A DNA stretch of 64,000 nucleotides from Breznakibacter sp047600785 (GTDB lineage Bacteria; Bacteroidota; Bacteroidia; Bacteroidales; Marinilabiliaceae): the NCBI GenBank assembly GCA_047600785.1, contig JASGKH010000002.1:1302001-1366000 (forward strand), given 5' to 3'. A program made the position numbers and the translations under genes. Each line of letters begins with the position of its first letter. The stretch's first letter is position 1. This document shows, piece after piece, positions 52,558 to 61,660 of the stretch. Below the pieces are notes generated by a model. The model had not been told where the DNA came from. It worked only from the letters and a program-made list of their open reading frames with translations, and ran no database searches.

Positions 52558-53170
52558 TTACATCTGCGATGGCCCATCGCCCTGCAGCAAAACGGCCATT
52601 TGGGCATCCGACAGGTGGCAATGGTAGAACTTCTGGTGAAATTCCTTGACCACTGGTTCCATGTCGTAATGGTATTTTTGGGGATAAAGAAGTTTGGCCA
52701 ACCAAACAAGTCCAATGATTTGGTTGGCGCTCGGAGGCCTGTCTATCCACAAATACGGCTGGCAAGGCACTGCATACACACGACCGTTTTTAACGGTATG
52801 CCCGCCCATCTGGGGTTATCCAGAATATGCCGCCTTGTGTCTGACAAAGGCATTCCTGCCGTGGCACAAGCCAAAATGATTTGTGGGTTCCATTTCATCA
52901 GCTGCTCAAAACCCACCGCCATGTCTTTGAAACCATACGCTTCATCGACCGACGCACCAACTCTACCGCCAGCATGCCCGATCCTCCCCCACACCGACGC
53001 ACATCCCTTTCCGGATTTGGCTCCTGGCAAGTATGTTGTCGGCAATGACCGGATAAATCGGGTTAAATATCCCCATGGCCATTTTATAGTGAAATTCAAT
53101 TGCATCCATTTCCCCAGCTAAATATTTTAAATATTTCCAAACAGTTCCTTCAGAGGGTGGACAACGGACA
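52558..53170 (-). pseudogene. Broken FecB/BtuF/MolA-type binding protein
   Basis: Three frames together give about the last 200 residues of a binding protein related to those at 36488 and 40279. They are YLAGEMDAIEFHYKMAMG (frame ending near 52963), then VGFEQLMKWNPQIILACA with LDNPRWAGI, then VKNGRVYAVPCQPYLWIDRPPSANQIIGLVWLAKLLYP to the natural end. At least two frameshifts separate the pieces, and the N-terminal half with the signal peptide is missing. The gene is therefore dead. It keeps the W-[FI]-D-[RM]-P-P-S motif, showing that the locus once held a third receptor set. Confidence 0.82.
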
Positions 53171-53223
53171 CGGCAAGCCCACCTCCGCCATACACCACAG
53201 CATGCAGAAAATAACCAATCCAT

Positions 53224-53917
53224 TGCTTACCAACAGATTGCTATATATCGGTTTCTATTTTGCCAGCCAAGAACGGGCGGGCCAACGACACGCTATTTTC
53301 CTTCATCCGGCCATGTTGGTTAAAAACCAGCTTTCGATATAAAACCGAATGTATAACGGAACACGTGCAATCTCCTTTTTAGTCCTTTCTACACAACCTA
53401 TGCCATAAAGGGACAAAATCCCATAACACATTGTGAGAAAACAAAATAAATATCAACTTAACACAAACATAACCAACATTTTAGTGGGATTTTTAGGATT
53501 TTTCCTACTTCAATGTCGTTTTTTAAGTATCTGAAACATGAAAAGGGCAGAGACTTTGGCACAGACAGTCTTTACCGGCTCGTAAAGGCCGGAGGGAAAA
53601 AAAAGAAGCCCTGAGCCATCTTCCGGGTCTAATCCATCAGCCTAATATCGATTCATCTTTTTTCTTTTTGCATTCATCACATGAAATAAGGCCAAGCCAG
53701 GACCGAATTTACATGATGATGGTATTTTCTGGACCAAATCATATCCCGATACACATAATCCCGTACATTTGCACCGCTACGGACTGACCACCCGTCAGCG
53801 ACAAAGAAACCAACCAAAAGTTGCCCCTTCTTTCTCTGAGATCGACAGAGTCGGGAAAGAAGGGAATTTATATCGCTTCTTTTCCTCTGTCCTTTTTCCA
53901 ACCACAAGAAACAACCC
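53224..53917. other. Non-coding stretch between the broken binding protein and nudC
   Basis: About 690 bases without a convincing gene. The region may include worn-out upstream parts of the binding-protein gene. An inverted repeat is noted separately at 53825-53864. No tRNA or other RNA was recognised. Confidence 0.4.
53825..53864. repeat. Inverted repeat upstream of nudC
   Basis: CCCTTCTTTC and GAAAGAAGGG form a perfect 10-base stem, with extra inner pairing (TCTG/CAGA). It ends 53 bases before the nudC start codon. It lacks a T tract, so it is more likely a leader structure or a protein site than a terminator. Confidence 0.5.
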
Positions 53918-54742
53918 ATGCTGAACGAAATAACCCCCAGTATTCTGGATATTCATTATTCCCATGCCCACGAAATGGACGATGATGATTACTTGTTGTG
54001 CTACCACAACAACCAGGTGTTGTTGAAGAAATCGGGAGATGATTACGAGATCCCGAGAAAAAGGGATTTTACCACTGGCATCACATTACCGGTCTATCTG
54101 TTTTCTCTTGATGCGCACCGTTGCTTCGCCATTGACACTTGCCCGGCGGAACAAACATCGTTCGAATTCCACGACATTTTTGTGCTGCGAACCTTAAAAA
54201 ACAAAGCATTTGCGTGGATTGGGGCTGTAGGCCACCAATTGACGGTTTGGTACCGAAACCACCAATATTGCGGGAGATGCAGTTCTAAAACGGAATTGAA
54301 AAAGGACGAAAGAGCCATTGTCTGTCCGGAATGCCAACTGGTCATCTACCCTCAACTATCGCCCGCCATTATTGTCGCCATTACCTGCCACAACAAAATC
54401 TTGCTGGCCAAAGGCAAAAACTACAAAGGCGATTTTTACGCCCTTATAGCCGGATATGTCGATGTGGGGGAATCCATTGAAGAGACCGTCGCCAGGGAAG
54501 TAAAAGAAGAAGTTGGTTTGGACATCAGAAACCTGAAATATTATAAAAGCCAGCCATGGCCGTTCTCTTCGTCGCTTATGCTGGGCTTTACCGCCGAAGC
54601 CGACGACAGCCAACCTATCCTTATCGACGAGAAAGAGATCAAAGAAGCCGGTTGGTTTGAAAGAGGCCATCTCCCGGACCATGCCACCAACGTGAGCATA
54701 TCGGGTGATTTAATAGATGCGTTTGAAAAGGGACTATTCTGA
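53918..54742 (+). CDS. nudC: NAD+ diphosphatase / NudC-type Nudix hydrolase
   Basis: NudC hydrolyses NADH or NAD+ to nicotinamide mononucleotide and AMP, and removes NAD caps from RNA in E. coli. The 274-residue protein has the zinc ribbon (YCGRCSSKTE ... VCPEC, about 117-140). The Nudix box follows in GYVDVGESIEETVAREVKEEVGL, and the NADH-pyrophosphatase signature SQPWPFSSSLMLGF comes directly after it. All metal and catalytic residues are present. It is convergent with a polysaccharide deacetylase gene. Confidence 0.96.
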   Translation: MLNEITPSILDIHYSHAHEMDDDDYLLCYHNNQVLLKKSGDDYEIPRKRDFTTGITLPVYLFSLDAHRCFAIDTCPAEQTSFEFHDIFVLRTLKNKAFAWIGAVGHQLTVWYRNHQYCGRCSSKTELKKDERAIVCPECQLVIYPQLSPAIIVAITCHNKILLAKGKNYKGDFYALIAGYVDVGESIEETVAREVKEEVGLDIRNLKYYKSQPWPFSSSLMLGFTAEADDSQPILIDEKEIKEAGWFERGHLPDHATNVSISGDLIDAFEKGLF

Positions 54743-54768
54743 CCGATAAGAATAAAAACAAGGCACGT

Positions 54769-55560
54769 CTATTGCCGCTGGGCAGCATAAACAACCACCT
54801 CCGCAAACGGAGCCACCCAAATATCATCCTCATTGGCCTTGAGGTATTCCAGCAACTCGGCATGGGCTCCCTGGGAAACGTTTAGTGCGTGTTCCCCTCC
54901 CACTCCATGGAACAAGAATACCAATAGCCGGCCGTCCTGCCGGGCAGCCTTGACCCATTCGATCAACTCTTTACCCGACTGCCCGTTGGCCCCATAGGCA
55001 CCCACATCGAATAAATCAATATGCCCCAATGTTTCCATTCTGGGGACAACTCCTCTTGCTCCTACAAAATGATCCTTGACAAAAGGAACAAACGAGGTAT
55101 CACGAACCGTTTTGTCACCACAGGTGTATGCAAAACTACGGCGATCGCGACCATCAACCCCCTTTAATAAGGTGCTGGCCACACCTATTTCGCTGACCAT
55201 CCGGCCTACGGTATAATTGTCGAGGTCCTGGTCGGGACTGACCCACGAACGCCCCAATGAACGGCCAATACAGGGATGGAAAAGGGTATGGTTGCCCAAC
55301 TCATGCCCGTTGCAGGCCGCCGCCCGCCATTGCTCCATCCGGTTGTACAAACACCCCGAGTTCCCGGGGATGTAAAAAGTAGCTTTAAACCCTTTTGCAT
55401 CCAATGCAGGAACTACCTTATCGAGATGAACGTTCAACCCATCATCATAGGTCAGTACAACCGCACACCGTTTGCCGTTCCATTCCCTATCGCCCTCTCC
55501 CTGGCCCATGGCATTCGTCATGAACAGGAAGGTATATATCAGAAAAAAGAGTGCTTTCAT
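54769..55560 (-). CDS. Secreted polysaccharide deacetylase
   Basis: The 263-residue protein has a signal peptide (MKALFFLIYTFLFMTNAMGQ) and the NodB homology domain of carbohydrate esterase family 4. It has motif 1 AVVLTYDDGLNVHLDKVVPAL (catalytic Asp pair) and motif 2 HELGNHTLFHPC (metal His), plus the late motif LLVFLFHGVGGE. It should remove acetyl groups from a sugar polymer outside the cytoplasm; the polymer is not known. It stands alone, convergent with nudC. Confidence 0.93.
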   Translation of the reverse strand: MKALFFLIYTFLFMTNAMGQGEGDREWNGKRCAVVLTYDDGLNVHLDKVVPALDAKGFKATFYIPGNSGCLYNRMEQWRAAACNGHELGNHTLFHPCIGRSLGRSWVSPDQDLDNYTVGRMVSEIGVASTLLKGVDGRDRRSFAYTCGDKTVRDTSFVPFVKDHFVGARGVVPRMETLGHIDLFDVGAYGANGQSGKELIEWVKAARQDGRLLVFLFHGVGGEHALNVSQGAHAELLEYLKANEDDIWVAPFAEVVVYAAQRQ

Positions 55561-55700
55561 TTGTTTAAAAATTACAATTAACTATATATCAAGTTATTAA
55601 ATTTCAATATTTGTAAAGTCAAACACGCTTGCTTGTTCCTGAACAGAGCCCGAATTAGTTTATCTCAGTGAATTTGCAAGCGCAAATATAAATTAACCGT

Positions 55701-55928
55701 ATGGAAACCAAGGAAGGTGCATTAATTTTTGAGCCTTACAATTTAAACGGATTGCAATTAAGGAACCGCATAGTGATGACTCCCATGACTCGAAGTCGTG
55801 CTGACAACCAGGCACACGCAGCTACTTATCTTACAACCAGCGTGCTACGGCAGGACTTATCATTACAGAAGAAACCTTTGTAAGCCCGGAGGCTGTAGGA
55901 GGTGTGGATCTATCTCTAAAAAAGTGAC
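55701..55928 (+). pseudogene. N-terminal remnant of an old-yellow-enzyme flavin oxidoreductase
   Basis: The first frame reads LIFEPYNLNGLQLRNRIVMTPMTRSRAD, the typical start of NADH:flavin oxidoreductases (NemA type). After about 45 codons the family sequence continues in another frame as QRATAGLIITEETFVSPEAVGG, ending at a stop codon at 55928. The remaining 280 or so residues are missing, so this is a short, dead relic. Confidence 0.8.
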
Positions 55929-55941
55929 CTCGATAAAACGA

Positions 55942-55976
55942 ATTGGGGTGAGGCCTCCCAACTTCCCCACCCCAAT
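55942..55976 (-). terminator. Possible terminator after the rhamnogalacturonan lyase
   Basis: ATTGGGGTG pairs with CACCCCAAT across a 17-base loop. On the minus strand it is followed by TCGTTTTATC. It lies 40 bases beyond the lyase stop codon. The T tract is weak. Confidence 0.45.
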
Positions 55977-56015
55977 CCATTATCCCGGATTATATAAAAA
56001 CAACCTCTGCCATCG

Positions 56016-58187
56016 CTATCGGATAATCTTGCCCGTTTGGGTGCCGGACAATGTTTTGACCTTTACAATGAACAGTTTTCCGTTTTCAGGCAAAGGGCAT
56101 GAAAATTCGGTATGGTTTACCTGTGTACCCGCATGAAGCAATACACCCGACACAGAATATATCTCCACCTTACTGATCGTTTCGGAAGACTTCACCCCCA
56201 GCATTCCCAAGGAGCTGTAAATAATTGCCCGGCCGGATTCACGGTTGGCTACCGCGGTGGTTCCCCGATCGTACCTGATGGTGGCGATATCCGGTTGTGA
56301 AACGTTATCCAACCCTCCGCCAATATAAAAGCCCAGATGGGGAGGTTGGTTGTAAGCCACGTTTTGCCAGGCAATACCCAGCCGGTAAACGGCATCATGC
56401 ATGGGCGTAAACAAGCGGTAGCTGGTAGGTATGGTAGTGGTATAGATTCGCAATTGGCTTGAATCGGCCGAAGTCCAAAGTACCAGCTCTTCACGCCAGT
56501 CACCCAGTATATCGGCGCTCAGGTTGGGGGTTGCCTTGGTGCTGTTGCACGACGAAGTGCCACTGGCGGTTAGTAGTGTAGTGGTGCCGCTCCCCGTCCA
56601 TTTGGTAATTTTATTTCCATCGAGCAGTTCATCCTGCAAGTCATCATCCCAATAAATCCGGAAGTTAACCGATGGGCGCGAAGTAGAGATCTGAACCCCG
56701 TTGCGGGTGTAAGTGCCTGTACCGCCAGTGCTCCACATTTCAAAACCCGGATACCGGGAGTCAATGTCGGCGGCCAAACCACGTCCCACATCTGTTCCGG
56801 TTTTCGTTCCCCACAACACTGCACCGGTCTTGGCATCGTGCAACTCGTATCCATAGGCAGAGGAAGTTTCTTCATGAACCGTCCAAACCTCCAGGCCCGG
56901 ATTATCGGGATCCATGTCGGACACATGCATGGCATCGCCATGTCCGTATCCGGTACGGTACATGAATTGCCCATCGTGATCAATGGCACAAGCACCGTAA
57001 ATTATTTCATCCTTCCCATCATCATCCACATCGGCCACACTAAGGTTGTGGTTTCCTTGCCCATAGGCCCCAACTCCCGCAGTGGTTCCCGAGTCGTAAA
57101 ACCACCGCTGCTCCAGCTTTTTGTTTATCACATCATAGGCCACCAAGGTAGCCCGTGTATAATATCCACGGCACATCACGGCGCTCGGACGGGTTCCGTC
57201 GAGATAGGCCACACAGGCAAGAAAACGGTCGCTACGGTTATAATAAGCATCCCCCCAACCCGACGAGCTTCGCAACGGGCTATAAGTGACGGTGTTCAGC
57301 TCTGCGCCTGTCCTGCCGTCGAAAAGCGTCAGGTATTCAGGGCTGGTTTGGATGGTTCCCAACATTTTAGAACCGCTTGTTTGGGTGATATCCAGATATC
57401 GATAATCGGCATCGGGACTGTCGCTGCCCATAATGACCTTCTTACCCTCGCCATCGCGGGTACCTGGCGCCGTTTTACAAATCAGTTCGGCCAACCCGTC
57501 GCCATCAAAATCATATACCAAAAATTGGGTATAATGGGCCCCTGCCCTGATATTTTTACCTAAACTGATGCGCCACAACTGGGTGCCGTCGAGTTTGTAT
57601 GCATCAATAAAAACTTCACCGGTAATACCGTAGTAGGAGTTGTCCTGCGAATTGGAAGGGTCCCATTTCACCACAATCTCATATTCACCATCACCATCCA
57701 AATCGCCCACACTGCAGTCGTTGGGCGAATACCCGTAGGGCTGCCCATTGGGAAAACTAGCCGTTGCCGTCTTTCCCACACTCCCGTATTTATTGGGTTC
57801 GGTGATGCCATTGGCCGGTCGGTTCAACTGAATGGTTTTATACTGTTGCGCCCAGGGAATCTCCGTTTTCGCACCATTCTGGTCTTCGGCACCGTTCAAC
57901 ACGGGCACCACCTTATACACATTCGAAGCAGTCCCCGTTGCATCGGTATAATTGGTTGAGTTGGTAATGGGCGTACCATTTAACAACACATTGTCCCGGT
58001 AGACGTTAAAACCCGTTTCAGGGTCATCCGTCCCCAAAAACCTCCAACTCAAATAGACGCCCGAACTTACCTTGACAGCAACCAGTCCGCGATCAAGGTA
58101 TTCCATTTGTCGTTTTTGCGCCGAAAGCGCGAAAGGGAAAGAGAGGGTCAGCAGAATTAAAAAAACGAGATGTAGAATTTGTTTCAT
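56016..58187 (-). CDS. Rhamnogalacturonan lyase, polysaccharide lyase family 11, T9SS-like C-terminus
   Basis: The 723-residue protein has a signal peptide (MKQILHLVFLILLTLSFPFALSAQ). The family-11 propeller follows: RQMEYLDRGLVAVKV, GVYLSWRFLGTDDPETGFNVYRDN, NDCSVGDLDGDGEYEIVVKWDPSNSQDN, and calcium-binding D-x-D-x-D-G motifs such as VYDFDGDGLAELICKTAPGTRDGEG. It cleaves the rhamnose-galacturonic acid backbone of pectin by beta-elimination. The last 80 residues (KVEIYSVSGVLLHAGTQ ... LFIVKVKTLSGTQTGKII) are a T9SS-type sorting domain, indicating surface export. It fits with GH43 and CE8 genes nearby. Confidence 0.95.
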   Translation of the reverse strand: MKQILHLVFLILLTLSFPFALSAQKRQMEYLDRGLVAVKVSSGVYLSWRFLGTDDPETGFNVYRDNVLLNGTPITNSTNYTDATGTASNVYKVVPVLNGAEDQNGAKTEIPWAQQYKTIQLNRPANGITEPNKYGSVGKTATASFPNGQPYGYSPNDCSVGDLDGDGEYEIVVKWDPSNSQDNSYYGITGEVFIDAYKLDGTQLWRISLGKNIRAGAHYTQFLVYDFDGDGLAELICKTAPGTRDGEGKKVIMGSDSPDADYRYLDITQTSGSKMLGTIQTSPEYLTLFDGRTGAELNTVTYSPLRSSSGWGDAYYNRSDRFLACVAYLDGTRPSAVMCRGYYTRATLVAYDVINKKLEQRWFYDSGTTAGVGAYGQGNHNLSVADVDDDGKDEIIYGACAIDHDGQFMYRTGYGHGDAMHVSDMDPDNPGLEVWTVHEETSSAYGYELHDAKTGAVLWGTKTGTDVGRGLAADIDSRYPGFEMWSTGGTGTYTRNGVQISTSRPSVNFRIYWDDDLQDELLDGNKITKWTGSGTTTLLTASGTSSCNSTKATPNLSADILGDWREELVLWTSADSSQLRIYTTTIPTSYRLFTPMHDAVYRLGIAWQNVAYNQPPHLGFYIGGGLDNVSQPDIATIRYDRGTTAVANRESGRAIIYSSLGMLGVKSSETISKVEIYSVSGVLLHAGTQVNHTEFSCPLPENGKLFIVKVKTLSGTQTGKIIR

Positions 58188-58692
58188 CGTATTGGATTTA
58201 ATGGATTCTTTAAATAAAAATAAGTTTTGCCCGACACTTATAGGTGGAAATTTTAGCTATATCGATGCACATTTTGACCATTGCAACTTCTTTTCTGTTA
58301 CGTTCTCGTTCTTTGTTTGTCATCACAAAAGCGTTAACAGTTCCGTCGCAGAGCATCATAATATTGGAGCCCTTTATGCCACACCAAAACAATGCCGGAC
58401 AAAGGCACAAACTTCACAACCAAAGCCAGAAGACCGATGAAACAACCGCCACCCGATACCTTCAATATCTGACCACCCAAAACAAAACCACTTTATAAAA
58501 ACAATAAGAGAGCAAGCCAGCCAATAACTTAAAACACGCATGTAACAGGACGAAGAACCTCATCCTGCACCACAATATGTATCTCCTTGTGGATGACTGG
58601 AAAATGCAAAGAAAAGCCGACATGATGCCATAATGAAAGTGCATCTGCTCCAACATTTCCGCCATGCAATTGCAGGCCTGTGAATTATTTAA
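58188..58692. other. Intergenic region upstream of the PL11 gene and the satD-like gene
   Basis: About 500 bases with no supported gene. Open frames on both strands here lack any family resemblance. It must hold the promoters of the PL11 gene (minus) and, at its right end, of the satD-like gene (plus). Confidence 0.4.
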
Positions 58693-58740
58693 TCACTCAA
58701 TCTAGTGATATTTAAAAAAATCACTTAATTTGATGATATT
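58693..58740. promoter_or_regulatory. Operator-like direct repeats upstream of the satD-like gene
   Basis: Two 20-base copies at 58693-58712 and 58721-58740 match at 16 positions and start 28 bases apart. The first contains TCACT-N6-AGTGA, a short inverted repeat. They lie 52 to 99 bases before the start codon at 58792, as expected for a repressor site. Confidence 0.5.
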
Positions 58741-58791
58741 ATTGCATATCACACAAAATAGCGATAAATTGGCAGTTAAAACAATGATTGC

Positions 58792-59406
58792 ATGATTGGC
58801 GTGATCACTGGCGACATAATCGGTTCGCAACACACTAAACCCGACGAATGGCTGGGTGCCCTGAAAGGACAACTCAATAAAATAGGAGAAACGCCCCGTC
58901 AATGGGAAATATTCAGGGGAGATAGTTTCCAGGTGGAGATAGCCGAAGCACACGAAGCTCTGTTGTGGGCCATCAGGATCAAAGCGGCCGTCAAAACCAT
59001 TAAAGGGGCGGATGTCCGGATGTCCGTCGGCCTCGGGCACAAGTCATATGCGGCAAATGCCATTTCGGAATGCAATGGGCCTGCTTTCGTGCTTTCGGGC
59101 GAACGTTTCGAACTGTTAAAGAAAGAGAAGCAGAACATAATGGTGGCATCAGGGTCGCAAGGCTTTGACCTGGAGATGAACCTTTTGTTGCGGCTGGCAC
59201 TGATCGTGATGGACAACTGGAGTTCCAGCTCGGCCGAAATGGTGTTGCTGGCACTGGAGCACCCCCACCATTCGCAAGCGGCGCTTGGTTCCATGCTGAA
59301 CATCAAACAAAATGCCGTCAGCAGCCGGCTGAAAAGAGCCTGTTTCAACGAGATCTGCCAAATGATAGATATGTACCAAACCAAATTATCCCAACTGTTG
59401 CCATGA
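58792..59406 (+). CDS. SatD-like protein with C-terminal helix-turn-helix
   Basis: The 204-residue protein starts MIGVITGDIIGSQHTKPDEW, the pattern of the SatD family (named after a streptococcal acid-tolerance gene; function unclear). The N-terminal half includes EIFRGDSFQVEI, and the C-terminal part (about 150-195, HHSQAALGSMLNIKQNAVSSRLKRA) looks like a helix-turn-helix of the sigma-region-4 type. Such proteins could autoregulate through the direct repeats found just upstream. The stop codon overlaps the start of the next gene (ATGA), so the two are translationally coupled. Confidence 0.82.
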   Translation: MIGVITGDIIGSQHTKPDEWLGALKGQLNKIGETPRQWEIFRGDSFQVEIAEAHEALLWAIRIKAAVKTIKGADVRMSVGLGHKSYAANAISECNGPAFVLSGERFELLKKEKQNIMVASGSQGFDLEMNLLLRLALIVMDNWSSSSAEMVLLALEHPHHSQAALGSMLNIKQNAVSSRLKRACFNEICQMIDMYQTKLSQLLP

Positions 59407-60101
59407 TGCTTTTATTGAAACTGCTTTTGGCCCATCTGGCAGGTGATTTCATGCTACAGCCCAATTCATGGGTTAAGGCCAAAGAAACCAACAAATTCGG
59501 CACTTACCCGCTATATCTCCATACGGCCATCCATTTTGCGCTGCTTATGTTACTGGTGTGCGAAGAAGGTTTCTGGAAATGGGCGTTACTGATCGCACTG
59601 TTGCATTTTATCATTGATGTGGCCAAACTAAGTTTACAGACCGAAACCACCAAGCGCAAATGGTTTTTCATCGACCAGGCGGCACATTTGGCCGTCATCG
59701 GCCTTGTGTGGCTGATCATCGAACACCCTGCTCCATCGCTTGATCAGGCACAAATAGATTATGCCATTGCCTTGCTCACGTTCGGGTACTTTCTGACGTT
59801 GCCTACATCGATCATCCTTCGCAACCTACTGGAAATATGGCCCATTAACGCGGATAACTCGTTAAAGAACGCGGGCAAATACATCGGCATCCTGGAGCGT
59901 CTTTTGGTATTTGCATTTGTTCTGACCAACCATTGGGAAGCCATCGGCTTTTTGATAGCCGCCAAATCGGTGTTCCGTTTTGGCGACCTGAAAGTGGCCC
60001 GGGAAATCAAACTTACCGAATATGTACTGGTGGGCACCATGCTCAGCTTTGGCATTGCCATTGGGGCCGGGATGTTGTTCAACCGGATCATGGCCCCATA
60101 A
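59403..60101 (+). CDS. DUF3307 membrane protein
   Basis: The 232-residue inner-membrane protein has the DUF3307 start (MMLLLKLLLAHLAGDFMLQPNSWVKAKE) and about six hydrophobic helices, with the conserved H-x-x-x-D segment in ALLHFIIDVAKL. The C-terminal part has AIGFLIAAKSVFRFGDLK and ends in a glycine-rich helix. Function is unknown. It commonly accompanies satD-like genes, and here the two overlap by four bases. Confidence 0.9.
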   Translation: MMLLLKLLLAHLAGDFMLQPNSWVKAKETNKFGTYPLYLHTAIHFALLMLLVCEEGFWKWALLIALLHFIIDVAKLSLQTETTKRKWFFIDQAAHLAVIGLVWLIIEHPAPSLDQAQIDYAIALLTFGYFLTLPTSIILRNLLEIWPINADNSLKNAGKYIGILERLLVFAFVLTNHWEAIGFLIAAKSVFRFGDLKVAREIKLTEYVLVGTMLSFGIAIGAGMLFNRIMAP

Positions 60102-60480
60102 CAAACGTATGACGGAACCGGATGGCAAAACCTTTACATTCCCATAATTGGAAAAACATAAGGGTTTTACGATCTCTATTTAAAAGGATAAATTCTAAAA
60201 TTCCCTATACCTTCTCCGCATTTTCTACCAAACGAATGGACACAGCAAGGGAGAATCCATAAAAAACAACCTAAATAATTTACACCACTTAAAATCGCCA
60301 TACGGCAAAGTATAGCAAGCACATATCGATACAAGTCAAATTGTATGAAATAGTCCACAAGACAATCGGCCCAAACCGAATTAACAAAAAGTCCATCTTC
60401 GCCCCTCCCAAGTCATCCCCAGAGCCAATTTTCCCACACAACTTTTCGACAATATGCACTATCCCATAAAACGACATTGT
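60102..60480. other. Intergenic region between DUF3307 gene and the GH43 gene
   Basis: AT-rich sequence with no supported gene, RNA or clear terminator. It ends at the GH43 promoter. Confidence 0.4.
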
Positions 60481-60488
60481 TATCTTTG
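60481..60488 (+). promoter_or_regulatory. Putative -7 promoter element of the GH43 gene
   Basis: TATCTTTG matches TANNTTTG exactly and lies 67 bases before the GH43 start codon at 60555, implying a leader of about 55-60 bases. A -33 TTTG is not obvious. Confidence 0.45.
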
Positions 60489-60554
60489 CATATAAACGTA
60501 CTTTCAACCTTTAATTATGCGCCAAATAAAACGATCAAATACAAAAACAAGTCA

Positions 60555-61601
60555 ATGAACTTCATCAAGATCAGCATTTTGACAGTATCCATCCTTTGCG
60601 GAACAACCGTGAACGCACAGCAACTGAAGAAAAACCAATTCAGCAACCCATTGGCACTTCAAAGGGCCGACCCGTTTGTGACCCGAGCTGCCGATGGCAC
60701 TTATTACTTCATTGCCACGGCACCTGAGTACGACCGTATTGAAATTCGTCGTTCACCAACCATTAACGGCATCAAAGACGCACAACCCGTGGTGGTATGG
60801 CGCAAGCACGACACAGGCCCAATGGGCAACCACATTTGGGCGCCGGAGCTGCACCGGATAGACGGAAAGTGGTACATCTATTTTGCAGCCGGATCGGCCG
60901 AGGAAAAGTGGAAGATACGCATGTACGCACTGTCTAACCCATCGGATGATCCAACTCAGGGTGAGTGGACGGAGGAAGGCCAGATCGTGAGCAATCGTGA
61001 TAAATTCTCGCTCGACGCCACCACGTTCGAGCTCAATGGACAACGTTACTTTATTTGGGTGGACAGGGCTTCGGATACCGTGGTAAATACCGGATTGTTC
61101 ATCGCGAAAATGATGACCCCGACTACTTTGGACGATAAGCAGGTAGTGATTACCCAACCTGAATATGAATGGGAAATGCACCGTCACAAAGTGAACGAAG
61201 GCCCTGCCGTACTTATCCGCCACGGCAAAGTGTTCGTGGCCTTTTCTGCCAGTGCCACCGATGCCTCTTATTGCATCGGGCTACTTTGGGCCAATGAGGA
61301 TTCCGATTTATTGAATCCCGCCTCGTGGCACAAACTATCCGAACCGGTATTCTTTACCAATGAACGGCTCAATCGTTTTGGCCCCGGCCACAATAGTTTT
61401 ACCGTGAGCGAAGATGGCAAAACCGACATAGTGGTTTATCACGCCCGCGACTACAAAGAAATTAAGGGAGAACCCCTGTACGATCCGAACCGCCATACCC
61501 GTGCACGGGTCTTAAGATGGACCAGGGACGGCATGCCCGATTTTGGACAGGATTTGGATGACAATGAAATGGCAGTGACAAAGACCACGAAGAAAAAATA
61601 A
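60555..61601 (+). CDS. Glycoside hydrolase family 43 protein
   Basis: The 348-residue protein (start MNFIKISILTVSILCGTTVNA) has a signal peptide and a five-bladed GH43 propeller. It shows the catalytic-base region LQRADPFVTRAADGTYYFIATAPEYDRIEI, NHIWAPELHRIDGKWYIYFAAG, the middle segment SLDATTFELNGQRYFIWVD and the acid region VNEGPAVLIRHGKVFVAFSAS. Members act on arabinose or xylose side chains, so arabinan or arabinogalactan trimming of pectin is plausible. The subfamily cannot be assigned by eye. The start was chosen because the ATG at 60477 lies before the predicted transcription start. A terminator follows. Confidence 0.93.
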   Translation: MNFIKISILTVSILCGTTVNAQQLKKNQFSNPLALQRADPFVTRAADGTYYFIATAPEYDRIEIRRSPTINGIKDAQPVVVWRKHDTGPMGNHIWAPELHRIDGKWYIYFAAGSAEEKWKIRMYALSNPSDDPTQGEWTEEGQIVSNRDKFSLDATTFELNGQRYFIWVDRASDTVVNTGLFIAKMMTPTTLDDKQVVITQPEYEWEMHRHKVNEGPAVLIRHGKVFVAFSASATDASYCIGLLWANEDSDLLNPASWHKLSEPVFFTNERLNRFGPGHNSFTVSEDGKTDIVVYHARDYKEIKGEPLYDPNRHTRARVLRWTRDGMPDFGQDLDDNEMAVTKTTKKK

Positions 61602-61630
61602 AAAATTTCGAAACCCATACTTTTTTGTAA

Positions 61631-61660
61631 AGACCCAATGCTTCCACATTGGGTCTCTGT
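61631..61660 (+). terminator. Intrinsic terminator after the GH43 gene
   Basis: AGACCCAATG and CATTGGGTCT form a perfect 10-base-pair stem with a 6-base loop, followed by CTGTTTTA. It lies 29 bases after the GH43 stop codon. Confidence 0.8.
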
